Positions 17,854-27,030 of a DNA stretch of 64,000 nt are shown one piece after another. The translations under genes were made by a program, and so were the position numbers. The notes under the pieces were generated by a model. That model was not told the DNA's origin and did not search any database. It was given only the letters and a program-made list of their open reading frames with translations. Numbering within the stretch: position 1 is the first letter of the stretch; every line of letters starts with the position of its first letter. Origin of the DNA: an uncultured Granulosicoccaceae bacterium (GTDB taxonomy: Bacteria; Pseudomonadota; Gammaproteobacteria; Granulosicoccales; Granulosicoccaceae); NCBI GenBank assembly GCA_938005265.1, contig CALLOA010000011.1, positions 1-64,000 of the forward strand. Reading direction: 5' to 3'.

Positions 17854-18900
17854 TTATACAGCGCTATTCTCGGGATACAGTGACTCTATATGATGCAGAA
17901 CATCCTGACTCAAGTATCGACTGTAGCGCTGCAGATAGCCACGCCACCCCTGCAAGCCACCAGTATGAACCAGCGCAATTCGTGCCCCTGGGGGGAACTC
18001 ACCAGCTTGCAACATCCATTGTACCTGCTGCATTGCTTTAATCGTGTAGACAGGATCCAGCAATACGCCAGTTTGCTCATAACAGGCATTGGCAAGCTCA
18101 CAATTTACAGCTGTCAGTTTGCCAAAGCGCGGCAACTTGTGAGCCGGGAACTCGATTGGTCCCGCATCGTCAGACTCACTTTCGCTGATGCGCAGTTCTG
18201 ATCTCCAGCGCTTAACTCTTTCTTGCAACGCGGGATCGCCACTGATGTTGACAACAAGGAGCTTACTACCGTGTGGAATTGCAGCTGCGAGTCCGGCAGC
18301 CGTAGCACCGGTACCAGCTGCAACAACCCAATGTGTAGCCTGGAAATTCTCAGGCATTAGTGAGCGGCAAGAGCGAGCCGCCTCAACACTACTGCCACCT
18401 TCGGGTACATACAGGTATTCAGGATAAAGGGCTTTCCACTGTTGCTGCCAGTCAGGCTCTGCACGGCGTTTGAATTCCGCCCTTGATACAAAATGGAGCT
18501 GCATACCGGCCAACGTAGCATCGCGCAACATCGCCATTGATTGCAGGCTTGAGCGTTCTTGTGTTTTTTTTTGGTTGTGCGTGCATGTTGCCGGGAGCTG
18601 GTGCTCAGCACCCCGGATAATGCCAACACTGGCAACACCAGCCTTGCGACTGGCAAGCGCCAGGCTGAGGATGAAATTGGACCAGGCTCCACCCACTCCA
18701 ATCAACCCTTTGTGGCCTTCTCGGGTCACAGTTTGCAACCAGGGAGCAAGCTTCAGGGACTTGTTGCCACCTAAAGGATTGGCAAGGTGGGCGGGCTCTG
18801 CTGCAACAAGAAATATCCGAACGCCTGCAGCGCGTGAACCATGAAACTCAAGCTCATGAATAGTCGGTTTGGAACAGGTTAACGCAGCGGGCGAAGTCAC
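17854..18900 (-). CDS. ACC deaminase/D-cysteine desulfhydrase family PLP enzyme
   Basis: The 348-residue protein belongs to fold-type II PLP enzymes. The lysine in LGGNKSLKLAPWL near residue 43 is in the expected Schiff-base position, and GVGGAWSNFILSLALASRK contains the conserved Asn/Ser phosphate- and carboxylate-binding loop. VAAGTGATAAGLAAAI is the PLP-phosphate glycine loop, and VHTGGLQG closes the sequence. These enzymes deaminate D-cysteine, 1-aminocyclopropane-1-carboxylate or other small amino acids; specificity cannot be read from the motifs. The start is a GTG at 18900. DUF2288 follows after ten bases. An insertion rich in polar residues (about 98-118) makes it slightly longer than typical members. 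Confidence 0.85.
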   Translation of the reverse strand: MTSPAALTCSKPTIHELEFHGSRAAGVRIFLVAAEPAHLANPLGGNKSLKLAPWLQTVTREGHKGLIGVGGAWSNFILSLALASRKAGVASVGIIRGAEHQLPATCTHNQKKTQERSSLQSMAMLRDATLAGMQLHFVSRAEFKRRAEPDWQQQWKALYPEYLYVPEGGSSVEAARSCRSLMPENFQATHWVVAAGTGATAAGLAAAIPHGSKLLVVNISGDPALQERVKRWRSELRISESESDDAGPIEFPAHKLPRFGKLTAVNCELANACYEQTGVLLDPVYTIKAMQQVQWMLQAGEFPPGARIALVHTGGLQGWRGYLQRYSRYLSQDVLHHIESLYPENSAV

Positions 18901-18942
18901 AAGCCTGCTGTAACTGTTTGTACAAAAACTGGAGCTTTGTGG

Positions 18943-19599
18943 CTACGAATTTCGCATATCAGCTATGAATGCATCTGAACGTTGAATTGACTGATTCATC
19001 TGTTCGATCAGTGCACCGATATCAGATTCAAGATCACTGAAGGTGGTACGCAGTGAGCCTACAGCCTGGGCATTCAGATTGTGCTTCAGAAATAGTACAT
19101 TATCCTTGAAGGTGGCGAGAACCGGCTGCATTGAGCTCTCGGCAGCTCGCATACTGCGCAACATTTCATTGTAGCGACCTTCGGTTTCACGTAGTTTCAA
19201 CTGACTGCTGCGTTTCAGATCAGCATTGGTGTATTCACCAATCTCACTTTTCCATTCCGCAAACAAATCATCAGCAACCTCTTGTACATCATCGATGTTG
19301 TCTGAAACGTCTTCAGCAGCATCAACACTGTCTTCGTACTCATCACTGAGGCGGTCGTAGGCTTTCTTAAGACCGGTTTCTTCTATCGTGACGATTGAAC
19401 CGAATTTTTCAAGCGCGTCTTTGAACTGTTCTTGTGCCTCTTTCTGGGCGTCTCGCGTATCTTCAACATTACCCACCAACAGATCGCGTTTGTGAATACC
19501 AATTTTTTCAAAGGCACTGTATTTAACACTGGCGCAACCTGACAACAACAGGGTTACAAATAAGCCAGTCAGTGCAATTTTCGCGTTATTAAAAGTCAT
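18943..19599 (-). CDS. DUF2959 family lipoprotein
   Basis: With the ATG at 19599 the product is 218 residues, starting with a lipoprotein signal whose lipobox is LLLSGC near residue 20. The mature protein matches DUF2959. It begins SVKYSAFEKIGIHKRDLLV, then has long amphipathic helices with heptad-like spacing (EAQEQFKDALEKFGSIV, YDRLSDEYEDSVDAAEDVSD), predicting a helical, probably coiled-coil periplasmic protein. Function is unknown; the family is frequent in marine gammaproteobacteria. It follows the secreted crystallin gene by 61 bases on the same strand, so the two may be cotranscribed and act together at the envelope. An in-frame start 16 codons upstream is less likely because it would bury the signal peptide. 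Confidence 0.85.
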   Translation of the reverse strand: MTFNNAKIALTGLFVTLLLSGCASVKYSAFEKIGIHKRDLLVGNVEDTRDAQKEAQEQFKDALEKFGSIVTIEETGLKKAYDRLSDEYEDSVDAAEDVSDNIDDVQEVADDLFAEWKSEIGEYTNADLKRSSQLKLRETEGRYNEMLRSMRAAESSMQPVLATFKDNVLFLKHNLNAQAVGSLRTTFSDLESDIGALIEQMNQSIQRSDAFIADMRNS

Positions 19600-19660
19600 T
19601 GCTCGTCCCGCAAGATTGCGGGAGTCAATGGCACGTGAATAAATCATGATGAATATTTAT

Positions 19661-21658
19661 TTAACGTTGAGAAGGATTAAGAACCCGGTTTTGCAACTCC
19701 GGCCAGTACTGTGAAGTGCAGTTTCCGGCTTTGACATGGCTCTCCAAATAACCATCAACCAGCGATGGTATCTCATCCAGATTACAGCGCTTTCGTATGT
19801 CATCCCATCTACGTGCCTCACAGATATTACGTTGTACATAGAGACCTACACACTCAAGCCCTGCCTGGACGACTGCATCCCCACGTGTAAGTGATGATGA
19901 GTTATTGCTATTGCTAATAGTGGTGCTGTTGCCTGTATTACCTTGCACAGCTGCCTCATCCTGGCGTCTGGGTGTTCGATTGCGATTTCGGGAAGGCACA
20001 ATGATGGCTGCCGACACTTTACGCCGTAAGCCATTGTCGTCAAGGCAGTTATCATCTGCCGTGAACGCAACACCTTTGCCACGCATCTGACCGTTGTCGT
20101 ATAGCACAACGGTATATCCCTCTTGCACTCTCAGTGACGCAATCACATCGTTGCCAATACCAAGTTGGCGAAGCTTTTCCTGGGAATAACGACCGGGTTG
20201 CAATGCAACGCTTGCGCCTTGATAGTCACATTGACCAAAGACAACTGCCGCACCCTCGGCAGCCACCGGCTGAGCAGCTTCATTGGAGGCAGTAGTAGCG
20301 GTGTCCCCTACTCTGGAAACCTTTATTGATGAGATTTCGTTGTCAAAACCGTCATTGGAAAGGCAATTATCATCTTCAATCAGGTAGCCGTTTTTGCCGC
20401 GCTGGAAATCAAAGAAATACAGGTCTACACGGTACTCCGGATTAACCTTGATTGACGAAATGGAGTTGTCGCGAATGCCGAGTTTAAGCAGGTCTTCAGC
20501 ATCATAGACACCTACATTCAAATTCGCACGCCGGCCTTCAAAACCACATTCTGTGTAAACAGCAGCAGCGGCTGAACTGGAACTGTAATTACTGCTACTG
20601 CTACTTGCCGGTACATTTTGCCGACTGTCGGCGACTGGAGCCTCAACCACTATTGAGCTGATTTTGTCGTTCAGCTGATCACCGATCAAACACTTGTCAC
20701 TGGTTTCCAGAACTTTGCCAGCACCACGAAAAAAGTCGTTTTCATAAATCGCCACCGTGTAGCCAGGTGGGACTTTCAGCGATGATATTGCGTTATTCGG
20801 CATGCCCAGTTTTTGCAAATCCTCGACCTTGTACTCACCGGCCGGCAAGGTTGCTTCCAGTCCAAAAAAACCACATTCACTGTAAGCCACGACTTCAGTC
20901 GGCACCTCATCAGCACCGGAACTCTGGTTGGTACTTGCGGTACTGGTTGCAGCAGCACCTTCGCGCCGGATAATAACGGAACTCACTTGTTCATCAATAC
21001 CGTTATCACGCAAGCAACTGTCATTCTCATCCACGACTACTGACTTGCCACGAAAAAAGTCATTGGCATACAAAGTCGCTTTAAAACCGCGCGGAACTTT
21101 GAGTGAGGAAATATCATTATTATTGATGCCCGCGTCCTGCAGATCGGACAAACGGTATTCACCCGGCGGCAATTGGACTTCTACACCACGGTAGTCACAG
21201 AAGGAATAAAGAGTGGCACCTGCCGCGTTATTACGTTGCGGGTAAAGTTGCGCGATTCTGTTTACCGCGGCCTGTTCCTGCCCGCGTTGTTGTACCGTCA
21301 GTGCAGAAACCAGATTATCGAAACGATCACGGTCAAGACAGCTACTGGCCGCATACAGCGTACCGGACCTGCCTTTGAATTGATCATCGGCATAAAGAGT
21401 GGTAGAAAAACCGTCCGGAACCACAATGGAGGCAATCGAGTTATCAGCAACGCCTGCATTACGCAGAGTTTTGGTATCGTACAATCCAGGTGCCAGGGTA
21501 ATGGCTTTTCCCTGGAAATTACATTCGCTGAAAACAATAATTTGCGCAGATGCTGTGTTGGCAAAGGCAAGAAGCAGTAGAGCTGAGAGAAAGTAACTGC
21601 AAGAAGCAGCGAGTGATTTTGACAAGCGGGATGTTACCAGTCGACGCCAGTTGCTCAT
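19661..21658 (-). CDS. Secreted protein with five beta/gamma-crystallin modules
   Basis: The start ATG at 21658 is preceded by a good GGAGGAACG ribosome-binding site and gives 665 residues. Residues 1-39 are a Sec signal ending TASAQ. Five modules of about 85 residues follow (roughly 40-125, 140-225, 245-330, 355-440, 460-545). Each begins with a (V/L)(Y/F)xxCx(F/Y)xG motif and contains an N-N/D-x-I-(S/A)-S element that resembles the N/D-N/D-x-x-S/T-S calcium site of microbial crystallins. Each module also has a conserved Cys pair (one near the start, one in D-x-C-L). The last 75 residues form a separate four-cysteine domain (LECVGLYVQRNICEARRWDD onward). It is likely an exported calcium-binding structural or stress protein. 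The DUF2959 lipoprotein gene lies just downstream. Confidence 0.88.
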   Translation of the reverse strand: MSNWRRLVTSRLSKSLAASCSYFLSALLLLAFANTASAQIIVFSECNFQGKAITLAPGLYDTKTLRNAGVADNSIASIVVPDGFSTTLYADDQFKGRSGTLYAASSCLDRDRFDNLVSALTVQQRGQEQAAVNRIAQLYPQRNNAAGATLYSFCDYRGVEVQLPPGEYRLSDLQDAGINNNDISSLKVPRGFKATLYANDFFRGKSVVVDENDSCLRDNGIDEQVSSVIIRREGAAATSTASTNQSSGADEVPTEVVAYSECGFFGLEATLPAGEYKVEDLQKLGMPNNAISSLKVPPGYTVAIYENDFFRGAGKVLETSDKCLIGDQLNDKISSIVVEAPVADSRQNVPASSSSSNYSSSSAAAAVYTECGFEGRRANLNVGVYDAEDLLKLGIRDNSISSIKVNPEYRVDLYFFDFQRGKNGYLIEDDNCLSNDGFDNEISSIKVSRVGDTATTASNEAAQPVAAEGAAVVFGQCDYQGASVALQPGRYSQEKLRQLGIGNDVIASLRVQEGYTVVLYDNGQMRGKGVAFTADDNCLDDNGLRRKVSAAIIVPSRNRNRTPRRQDEAAVQGNTGNSTTISNSNNSSSLTRGDAVVQAGLECVGLYVQRNICEARRWDDIRKRCNLDEIPSLVDGYLESHVKAGNCTSQYWPELQNRVLNPSQR

Positions 21659-21854
21659 GACCGTTCCTCCATTGATACAGACAAAATAAGTATTTATAGA
21701 ATTAGCGTTGTTATTATTGATCCTGACATAGCACAGAATGTAGTACATCTGCCAGGCCTCTTCGACCTCCTTCACCAGTAGACTGATGAAGGAAGTGATC
21801 CAGGGTTCGCCAGATTAGCAAACCCCTGAGTGGTCTCCGTCTGGTCGGCTTAGC

Positions 21855-22574
21855 CTAGCTGTACAAAGCTGGCGCGCCTACCTCAGCATGCAGCGTGTTA
21901 CTGTCTTGCTCAGAAATATTCAACCCCTTGGCCAATTGATCAAGATATTCGGCTTCTGGTTTACTGTCCAGATTGATTGCCATCAGGGAAATCAGGTAAA
22001 CCTGCTGTTCCATACCACGCGGAACACTTCTGATAAATCCCTGCACATCAAGAGGAGCTGCCATTTCATTACGTATGAATTGAGCTTCTTCCTGCCCGAT
22101 ATCTCCGCCGAGCTTTCCAACAATATTTTGTTGTTCCTGCTCATCGATCTGGCCATCTGATTTGGCAGCGTTAATCATTGCGCGAATCATCAGTGCGGCC
22201 TGGTCATTCTCGGCCTGTTGCGGCTGTTGAGCTGGAGCCTGTCCCTGGGCCTGCCCCATTGCAGCACCTAATAAACCACCGAGACCACCGCCTGCTGCTG
22301 CGCCACCTTGTGCACCGCCACCCATGATCTGACCAAGCATGCCACCCAGACCACCTTGTTGCGCGCCACCCTGTTGTTGACCACCAGTCAATCCGCCGAG
22401 CAAGCCACCCAGACCACCGCCCGCGCCACCTTGTGCGCCGCCCAGCAATCCTCCCAGACCACCTGCACCACCACCTTGTCCACCCAGCAAGCTACCCAGC
22501 AAATTGCCGCCGCCGCTACGTCCACCCATGGCGTTACTCAATACCATCTTTCCGAGCATTCCAACCAAATTCAT
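21855..22574 (-). CDS. DUF533 (YebE-like) protein with Gly/Gln-rich N-terminus
   Basis: The 239-residue protein has an ATG start behind a GGAG site. Residues 1-120 are a low-complexity Gly/Leu/Gln/Ala region with repeated GGLGGLLGG motifs, resembling glycine-zipper helices that insert in or associate with membranes. Residues 125-235 form the TerB-like helical DUF533 domain: QAALMIRAMINAAKSDGQID, then EQQNIVGKLGG, VYLISLMAINLDSKPEAEYL and LAKGLNISEQD. The acidic D-G-x-I-D element is typical of TerB folds, which may bind divalent metal. YebE-type proteins are inner-membrane-associated with unknown function and are induced by envelope stress in E. coli. No operon partner is evident. Confidence 0.85.
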   Translation of the reverse strand: MNLVGMLGKMVLSNAMGGRSGGGNLLGSLLGGQGGGAGGLGGLLGGAQGGAGGGLGGLLGGLTGGQQQGGAQQGGLGGMLGQIMGGGAQGGAAAGGGLGGLLGAAMGQAQGQAPAQQPQQAENDQAALMIRAMINAAKSDGQIDEQEQQNIVGKLGGDIGQEEAQFIRNEMAAPLDVQGFIRSVPRGMEQQVYLISLMAINLDSKPEAEYLDQLAKGLNISEQDSNTLHAEVGAPALYS

Positions 22575-22754
22575 TCGTTTTTACTCCAGTTAATTACTAT
22601 TCAAATGCTACCACAAGGAGTGTGGGCACAATGCCAAGCTTCAAGCTCACCAGCTACTTATGTTGACAGGTGTAACACTTGCTAACATTGGCTGACAATA
22701 GTTAACAATGGTCAGGCACTATTCAGGCCGGCCAACTTTCACGTTTATCCGGGT

Positions 22755-23990
22755 TTAAGTAGCATTATTCATTATACCTATGACCCCCTGCTCAGCCAGC
22801 TTGCTAATATCGTCACCATTAATTTCCAGCCTCTGCTGCAAAACTGAAACCGTATGCTGGCCAAGCAAGGGTGGTGCTGATGAGTAGGATATGGGTGTAT
22901 CCGAAAAACGGATTGGATTGGCAACACCCGGCGCTGTGCCGGCAACTGGATGGGGTTGCGACAATTCCATGCCTCGCGCCTGTATCTGCGGGTCAGCAAA
23001 CGAATCCCCGATTGAATTGATCGGTCCTGCCGGCACGCCACGTTCTTCACAAGACTGCTGCCACCAGGCACGGTCTTTTTCTTTTAAAACAGGTTGCATC
23101 AACTGCAACAGTTCTTCACGGTGCGCTACCCTTTGCGGGTTAGTTGAGAAGCGCACATCATCCGCCCATTCAGGATGACCGGCAATCTCGGCAAAAGCCC
23201 TGAATTGAGAGTCATTGCCGACAGCCAGATTGATCTCGCCATCAGCAACCGCAAGGATCTGGTAAGGCACCAGACTCGGGTGAGAATTACCCATGCGGGT
23301 GGGTACATTGCCGCTACAAAGAAAATTCATTCCCTGATTGGCAAGCCACGCGACGGCCGTATCAAACAGCGCAAGATCTATGTGCTGACCACGGCCGGTA
23401 TTTTCACGTGCATGCAATGCAGCCAGGCATGCGCTGCTGGCATACATACCGGTCATCAGATCACAGATGGCGATTCCGGTTTTTTGAGGCTCGCTATCAG
23501 GTGTCCCCGTCAGGCTCATCAATCCACTCATCCCCTGGATCAGCAAATCGTACCCGGCTCTCTTGGCATAAGGGCCGGTCTGCCCAAACCCGGTAATCGA
23601 GCAGTAAATCAGGCGTGGATTAACAGCGCTTAAACCATCGTAGTCCAGGCCATATTTTTTTAAACCACCGACTTTGAAGTTTTCGACAACGACATCTGCC
23701 TGCTTGGCCAAATCGCGTATCAGTTGTTGCCCATCAGGTGCAGCCATGTCAATAGCAACCGATTTTTTACCCCGGTTTGCTGATAAATAATAAGCGCTTT
23801 CACTGGTGTCTTCCGAGGTTTCGGAATCACGCAAGTAAGGTGGCCCCCAGCTTCGAGTATCGTCACCTCTGCCCGGGCGTTCGATCTTGATGACTTCCGC
23901 ACCAAGGTCGGCAAAAAACTGGGTAGACCAGGGACCGGCAAGAATTCTACTGAGGTCAAGAACGGTGATATCTGCTAACGGTCCGGCCAT
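22755..23990 (-). CDS. CaiB/BaiF (class III) CoA-transferase
   Basis: The ATG at 23990 gives 411 residues, starting MAGPLADITVLDLSRILAGP, the standard class III N-terminus. Key features are PWSTQFFADLGAEVIKIERP, then YYLSANRGKKSVAID, and an aspartate in GLMSLTGTPDSEPQKTGIAICDLMTG at the position of the family nucleophile (about residue 170). The enzyme moves CoA between carboxylic acids, as in carnitine, oxalate or aromatic-acid metabolism. It stands alone with no acyl-CoA genes adjacent, so the substrate is not predictable. The longer upstream start would add 17 residues outside the family and was rejected. Confidence 0.9.
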   Translation of the reverse strand: MAGPLADITVLDLSRILAGPWSTQFFADLGAEVIKIERPGRGDDTRSWGPPYLRDSETSEDTSESAYYLSANRGKKSVAIDMAAPDGQQLIRDLAKQADVVVENFKVGGLKKYGLDYDGLSAVNPRLIYCSITGFGQTGPYAKRAGYDLLIQGMSGLMSLTGTPDSEPQKTGIAICDLMTGMYASSACLAALHARENTGRGQHIDLALFDTAVAWLANQGMNFLCSGNVPTRMGNSHPSLVPYQILAVADGEINLAVGNDSQFRAFAEIAGHPEWADDVRFSTNPQRVAHREELLQLMQPVLKEKDRAWWQQSCEERGVPAGPINSIGDSFADPQIQARGMELSQPHPVAGTAPGVANPIRFSDTPISYSSAPPLLGQHTVSVLQQRLEINGDDISKLAEQGVIGIMNNAT

Positions 23991-24084
23991 GATTTCAAAG
24001 GTCTCCTGTGGATGACCGAATTCTATCCCAGAGCCGCACAATTATCAGACTTTCACCGGCATTCGCCCGTGTTAATATGCATGC

Positions 24085-24612
24085 ATGGATATTCAAGACT
24101 ACATACGAGCAATACCTGACTTCCCGGAAGAAGGAATTGTCTTTCGCGATGTGACCACACTATTCAGTGATCCGCGCGGTTTCAGAATGGCTGTTGACCA
24201 GCTGCTACACCCTTTTGCGGGTCGTCGTATCGACAAAGTCGCAGCACTGGAAGCCCGCGGCTTTATTCTTGGCGGAGCGATTGCGCACCAGCTTTCTGTA
24301 GGATTCATTCCTATCCGCAAAAAAGGCAAACTGCCCTGGAAAACACTCGAGCAAGAATATTCCCTGGAATACGGCAAAGCCACGATGGAAATCCATGAGG
24401 ATGCCATTGCCAAGGGAGAGCAGGTTTTACTGGTGGACGATCTGATTGCAACTGGCGGCACTTGCGAAGCCGGAATCAAACTGATCCGCGAACTGGGTGG
24501 TGATATTATTGGCAGTGCTTTTGTAATTGACCTGCCCGAATTGGGTGGCAGAAAACGTGTTGAAGCACTTGATTGCCCGGTCCACGCGCTATGCGAATTT
24601 CAGGGCCATTGA
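24085..24612 (+). CDS. apt: Adenine phosphoribosyltransferase
   Basis: The 175-residue protein is of full family length. It begins [21 protein letters not shown], has [17 protein letters not shown] for substrate contacts, KKGKLPW in the flexible loop, and the PRPP-binding signature [13 protein letters not shown] near residue 120. It salvages adenine with PRPP to AMP in the cytoplasm. It is a single gene on the plus strand between two minus-strand genes. Its 3' end runs into the 17-bp repeat array shared with the end of ctaA, and no separate terminator is visible between them. Confidence 0.95.
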   Translation: MDIQDYIRAIPDFPEEGIVFRDVTTLFSDPRGFRMAVDQLLHPFAGRRIDKVAALEARGFILGGAIAHQLSVGFIPIRKKGKLPWKTLEQEYSLEYGKATMEIHEDAIAKGEQVLLVDDLIATGGTCEAGIKLIRELGGDIIGSAFVIDLPELGGRKRVEALDCPVHALCEFQGH

Positions 24613-24627
24613 ATTTCTACGTCTATA

Positions 24628-24695
24628 TTTAACTGACCGGTAGCTTTAACTGACCGGTAGCTTTAACTGACCGGTAGCTTTAACTGACTGGTAGC
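24628..24695 (-). repeat. 17-bp tandem repeat, four copies, spanning the ctaA stop codon
   Basis: The unit TTTAACTGACCGGTAGC occurs at 24628-24644, 24645-24661 and 24662-24678 without change, and at 24679-24695 with one mismatch. The last copy contains the final codons and TAA stop of ctaA (Leu-Pro-Val-Ser-stop). The other three repeat this terminal segment downstream of the gene. Confidence 0.95.
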
Positions 24696-25747
24696 CCGGT
24701 AGCAGCAGCTTGCTTCGCCGCATTATCAGTCAAATCGTCAGCGCGTTTTTCAGATGTCAGGCCAGCTTTGTTGTTGGCAGCATAATGGTTCACCACCAGC
24801 AAGTAGTAAAGCCCTCCAATAATCATTGATGCCAGCCACAAATGCAGCGGTTGTGCAAAAACCGGTACGTGCAATCGATCCAGCGACAAACCCATCACCA
24901 TAGAGCCAGCGGTCAATACGACAATGCCACTCGCAACCAACCTTGCAGACCCAGGCAATCCACGCTCGCGGAATATCATGAACACCAGCGCCAGATTTAA
25001 TGCCACAGTGGGATAAGCCAGTATTCTGTGCAGCGGGAATACCATGGGCAAACTGGTAATCCACAAGTGCCGGTTATCGTTTTCATGGGCACGCGCTACG
25101 ATATCGATTGCCTCTCTGACCTGGGTTCCCAGCAGGACTTGTAATAACGTTAAAACGATCGCTGCGAGCAATACACGGTAAGCCAGTTTTGATAGCGGGT
25201 GCCGGGATGCGCTAATCAGTGCTTTACGATTGGCACGCAAAAATGTGTATATCAATATGCAGACAATGACCTGCGCCAATAACATGTGCAAAGTAATCAT
25301 GCCCGGCGCCAGGTTACTTGCCACCACCCGCGACCCCAGCCAACCCTGAAAGACTACCAATGCCACACCTGCCACGGCAGCATAGACCAGACGCGCGTCA
25401 GTGCGCCGAAACGGCAAGGCACAAATCATCGTGGCAATTATCCACAAACCGGTAAAAACACCCATTAAACGGTTCAGATACTCAGTCCAGGTTTTGCGTA
25501 CATTAAAGGTTGTATCTGCGTAGCCAAGCTCTGCATAGGTTATCTGATAGTCGGCAGGCAACTGTGCTTCACTGGTAGGAGGAATCCAACTGCCGAAACA
25601 GGTGGGCCAATCAGGACACCCCATACCTGCCCCAGTCGCTCGCACGATACCTCCGACCAGTATAAGCAGGTAAATCGTGATCACCGTCGCCAGGCTGACG
25701 AAACGCAGGCGAGTCATCGCCGGGTTTTTGATGGTGGCTGGGTTCAT
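24680..25747 (-). CDS. ctaA: Heme A synthase (COX15/CtaA)
   Basis: The 355-residue integral membrane protein has eight predicted helices. The N-terminal GGIVRATGAGMGCPDWPTCFG contains the conserved Arg and cysteine pair of CtaA. Four histidines expected as heme ligands lie in or near helices (LHMLLAQ, RHLWITSLPMVFPLHRIL, RLHVPVFAQPLHLWLA). The enzyme oxidises the C8 methyl of heme O to heme A for aa3-type cytochrome oxidase, which indicates aerobic respiration. No cox genes are adjacent. The C-terminal 30 residues are polar, and the last codons belong to the repeat array described separately. Confidence 0.93.
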   Translation of the reverse strand: MNPATIKNPAMTRLRFVSLATVITIYLLILVGGIVRATGAGMGCPDWPTCFGSWIPPTSEAQLPADYQITYAELGYADTTFNVRKTWTEYLNRLMGVFTGLWIIATMICALPFRRTDARLVYAAVAGVALVVFQGWLGSRVVASNLAPGMITLHMLLAQVIVCILIYTFLRANRKALISASRHPLSKLAYRVLLAAIVLTLLQVLLGTQVREAIDIVARAHENDNRHLWITSLPMVFPLHRILAYPTVALNLALVFMIFRERGLPGSARLVASGIVVLTAGSMVMGLSLDRLHVPVFAQPLHLWLASMIIGGLYYLLVVNHYAANNKAGLTSEKRADDLTDNAAKQAAATGLPVS

Positions 25748-26210
25748 GGCATCACTAATGTACGGTTGTCAGTTTCAGGAAATCTTTGGGGGCTTTCGTT
25801 ACCCTGAGTAAGCCCGTCCATGGCTTACTTTCTGAAGCGCTTTTGCAGCACCGGTTAGCATTTTGTCTTATGGCTTCAATTTGGGGCTTTAATTTGGCAC
25901 AACTGGCTGTTATAGCCGTTTTTTTAGGCCACTGTTGGCCTCAACAACAACCTATGCTGAGAAAATTTTTCGCATTATAGCGGTTCCTGCTACACATTGA
26001 ACTTTCCCGTGGTCGTCCGGTATGCGGGTGGTGTCACGAAAACCCTTGCGACTCGCAGCCATTCATTCAGCGGCTTGGTCACCGCACAAGGAACCAGTGA
26101 ATCAGAGCACTGTCCGATGAGGTGTTAGCAGGCTATTTTTCCTCGCTGGCGATAACCCGTGTGCAACAAACCTCTACTATAAAACAGATTTCCACTCTAT
26201 ACGTTAATCA
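25748..26210. other. Divergent promoter region between ctaA and the DUF3047 gene
   Basis: These 463 bases separate divergent genes and should hold both promoters. A perfect hairpin, AGGCCA-ctgt-TGGCCT (25926-25941), follows a thymine tract. Its orientation does not fit a terminator for either neighbour, so it may be a protein-binding site or mean nothing. No supported small gene was seen. Confidence 0.4.
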
Positions 26211-27026
26211 ATGAGTCGCAGGATCAACAATCTCTGGCAGCAGACCAAACAGCGATCACTAGTGTGGCCGGTGATAGTCCCGGCGCTGCTGCTGAGTGGC
26301 TGCCTTGCATCCAATGCCGAACAACCGCAGGATGCGCTAAAGTACAACGATTCTGCACCCGCAATCGAAAACGACGATTTTCTGGACGATCTTGATAACG
26401 AGTACGAAACACAACAAAGCATTTTTGAAGATTTTACCCCGGAGCAGGCCGCTCTCTGGAAGCAACGCGTTTTCAAGGGTAAGTCGGAATATCTCCCGGT
26501 TGTGGTTGATCAGCGTAGCGCACTGCAGGCCACAACCAATGCATCGGCCTCGCTGCTATTCAGACAGCAAACCATTGACCTGAAAAGTACGCCAATACTT
26601 GAATGGACATGGAAGATAACCAATACGTTCGCAAGCAATGTATCTCAAAGCACTCAGGAACGCACCCGTGGTGGTGATGATTTCCCGGCACGGATTTACG
26701 TTGTATTTCGTAACGGCCCCCTACCCGGTGATGCTATGGCGATCAACTACATCTGGGCATCTTCGTCCCCTGTCGGCACCTACTGGCCAAATCCTTACCA
26801 GTCAAATGCCATTATGATGGTTGTCGAATCAGGAGAGCAGCGTGCAGGCACATGGGTGACTCACAAACGCAATGTTGCGGAAGATTTCAAACAGCTGTTT
26901 GGTGAAGACATCAGCACACTGCACGGTTACGCAGTCATGGTCGATGGCGACAATACCGGAAATACAACCACCAGCTGGTTTGATAATCTGTCATTTTCAG
27001 CAGCAGGCGGGGCCGTGATACAGTAG
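26211..27026 (+). CDS. DUF3047 family lipoprotein
   Basis: The protein has 271 residues. The N-terminus (RSLVWPVIVPALLLSGC) is a lipoprotein signal with lipobox LLSGC near residue 31. The mature part has an acidic linker, then the DUF3047 beta-rich domain: LEWTWKITNTF, RGGDDFPARIYVVFRNG, AINYIWASSSPVGTYWPNP, and the closing VMVDGDNTGNTTTSWFDNLSF. Function is unknown; the fold resembles carbohydrate-binding beta-sandwiches. It is separated by four bases from the Rieske-like gene, so the two are cotranscribed and may both act in the periplasm. Confidence 0.85.
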   Translation: MSRRINNLWQQTKQRSLVWPVIVPALLLSGCLASNAEQPQDALKYNDSAPAIENDDFLDDLDNEYETQQSIFEDFTPEQAALWKQRVFKGKSEYLPVVVDQRSALQATTNASASLLFRQQTIDLKSTPILEWTWKITNTFASNVSQSTQERTRGGDDFPARIYVVFRNGPLPGDAMAINYIWASSSPVGTYWPNPYQSNAIMMVVESGEQRAGTWVTHKRNVAEDFKQLFGEDISTLHGYAVMVDGDNTGNTTTSWFDNLSFSAAGGAVIQ

Positions 27027-27030
27027 TGTC

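Noticed and set aside
24628-24695. CRISPR-like array
   Set aside because: Units are 17 bp and directly adjacent with no spacers; it is a simple tandem duplication.
25926-25941. Hairpin considered as terminator
   Set aside because: The T tract is on the wrong side and both flanking genes diverge from it.
25786-25980. Small plus-strand frame of 64 codons between ctaA and the DUF3047 gene
   Set aside because: Low-complexity hydrophobic composition, no ribosome-binding site, lies in a promoter region.
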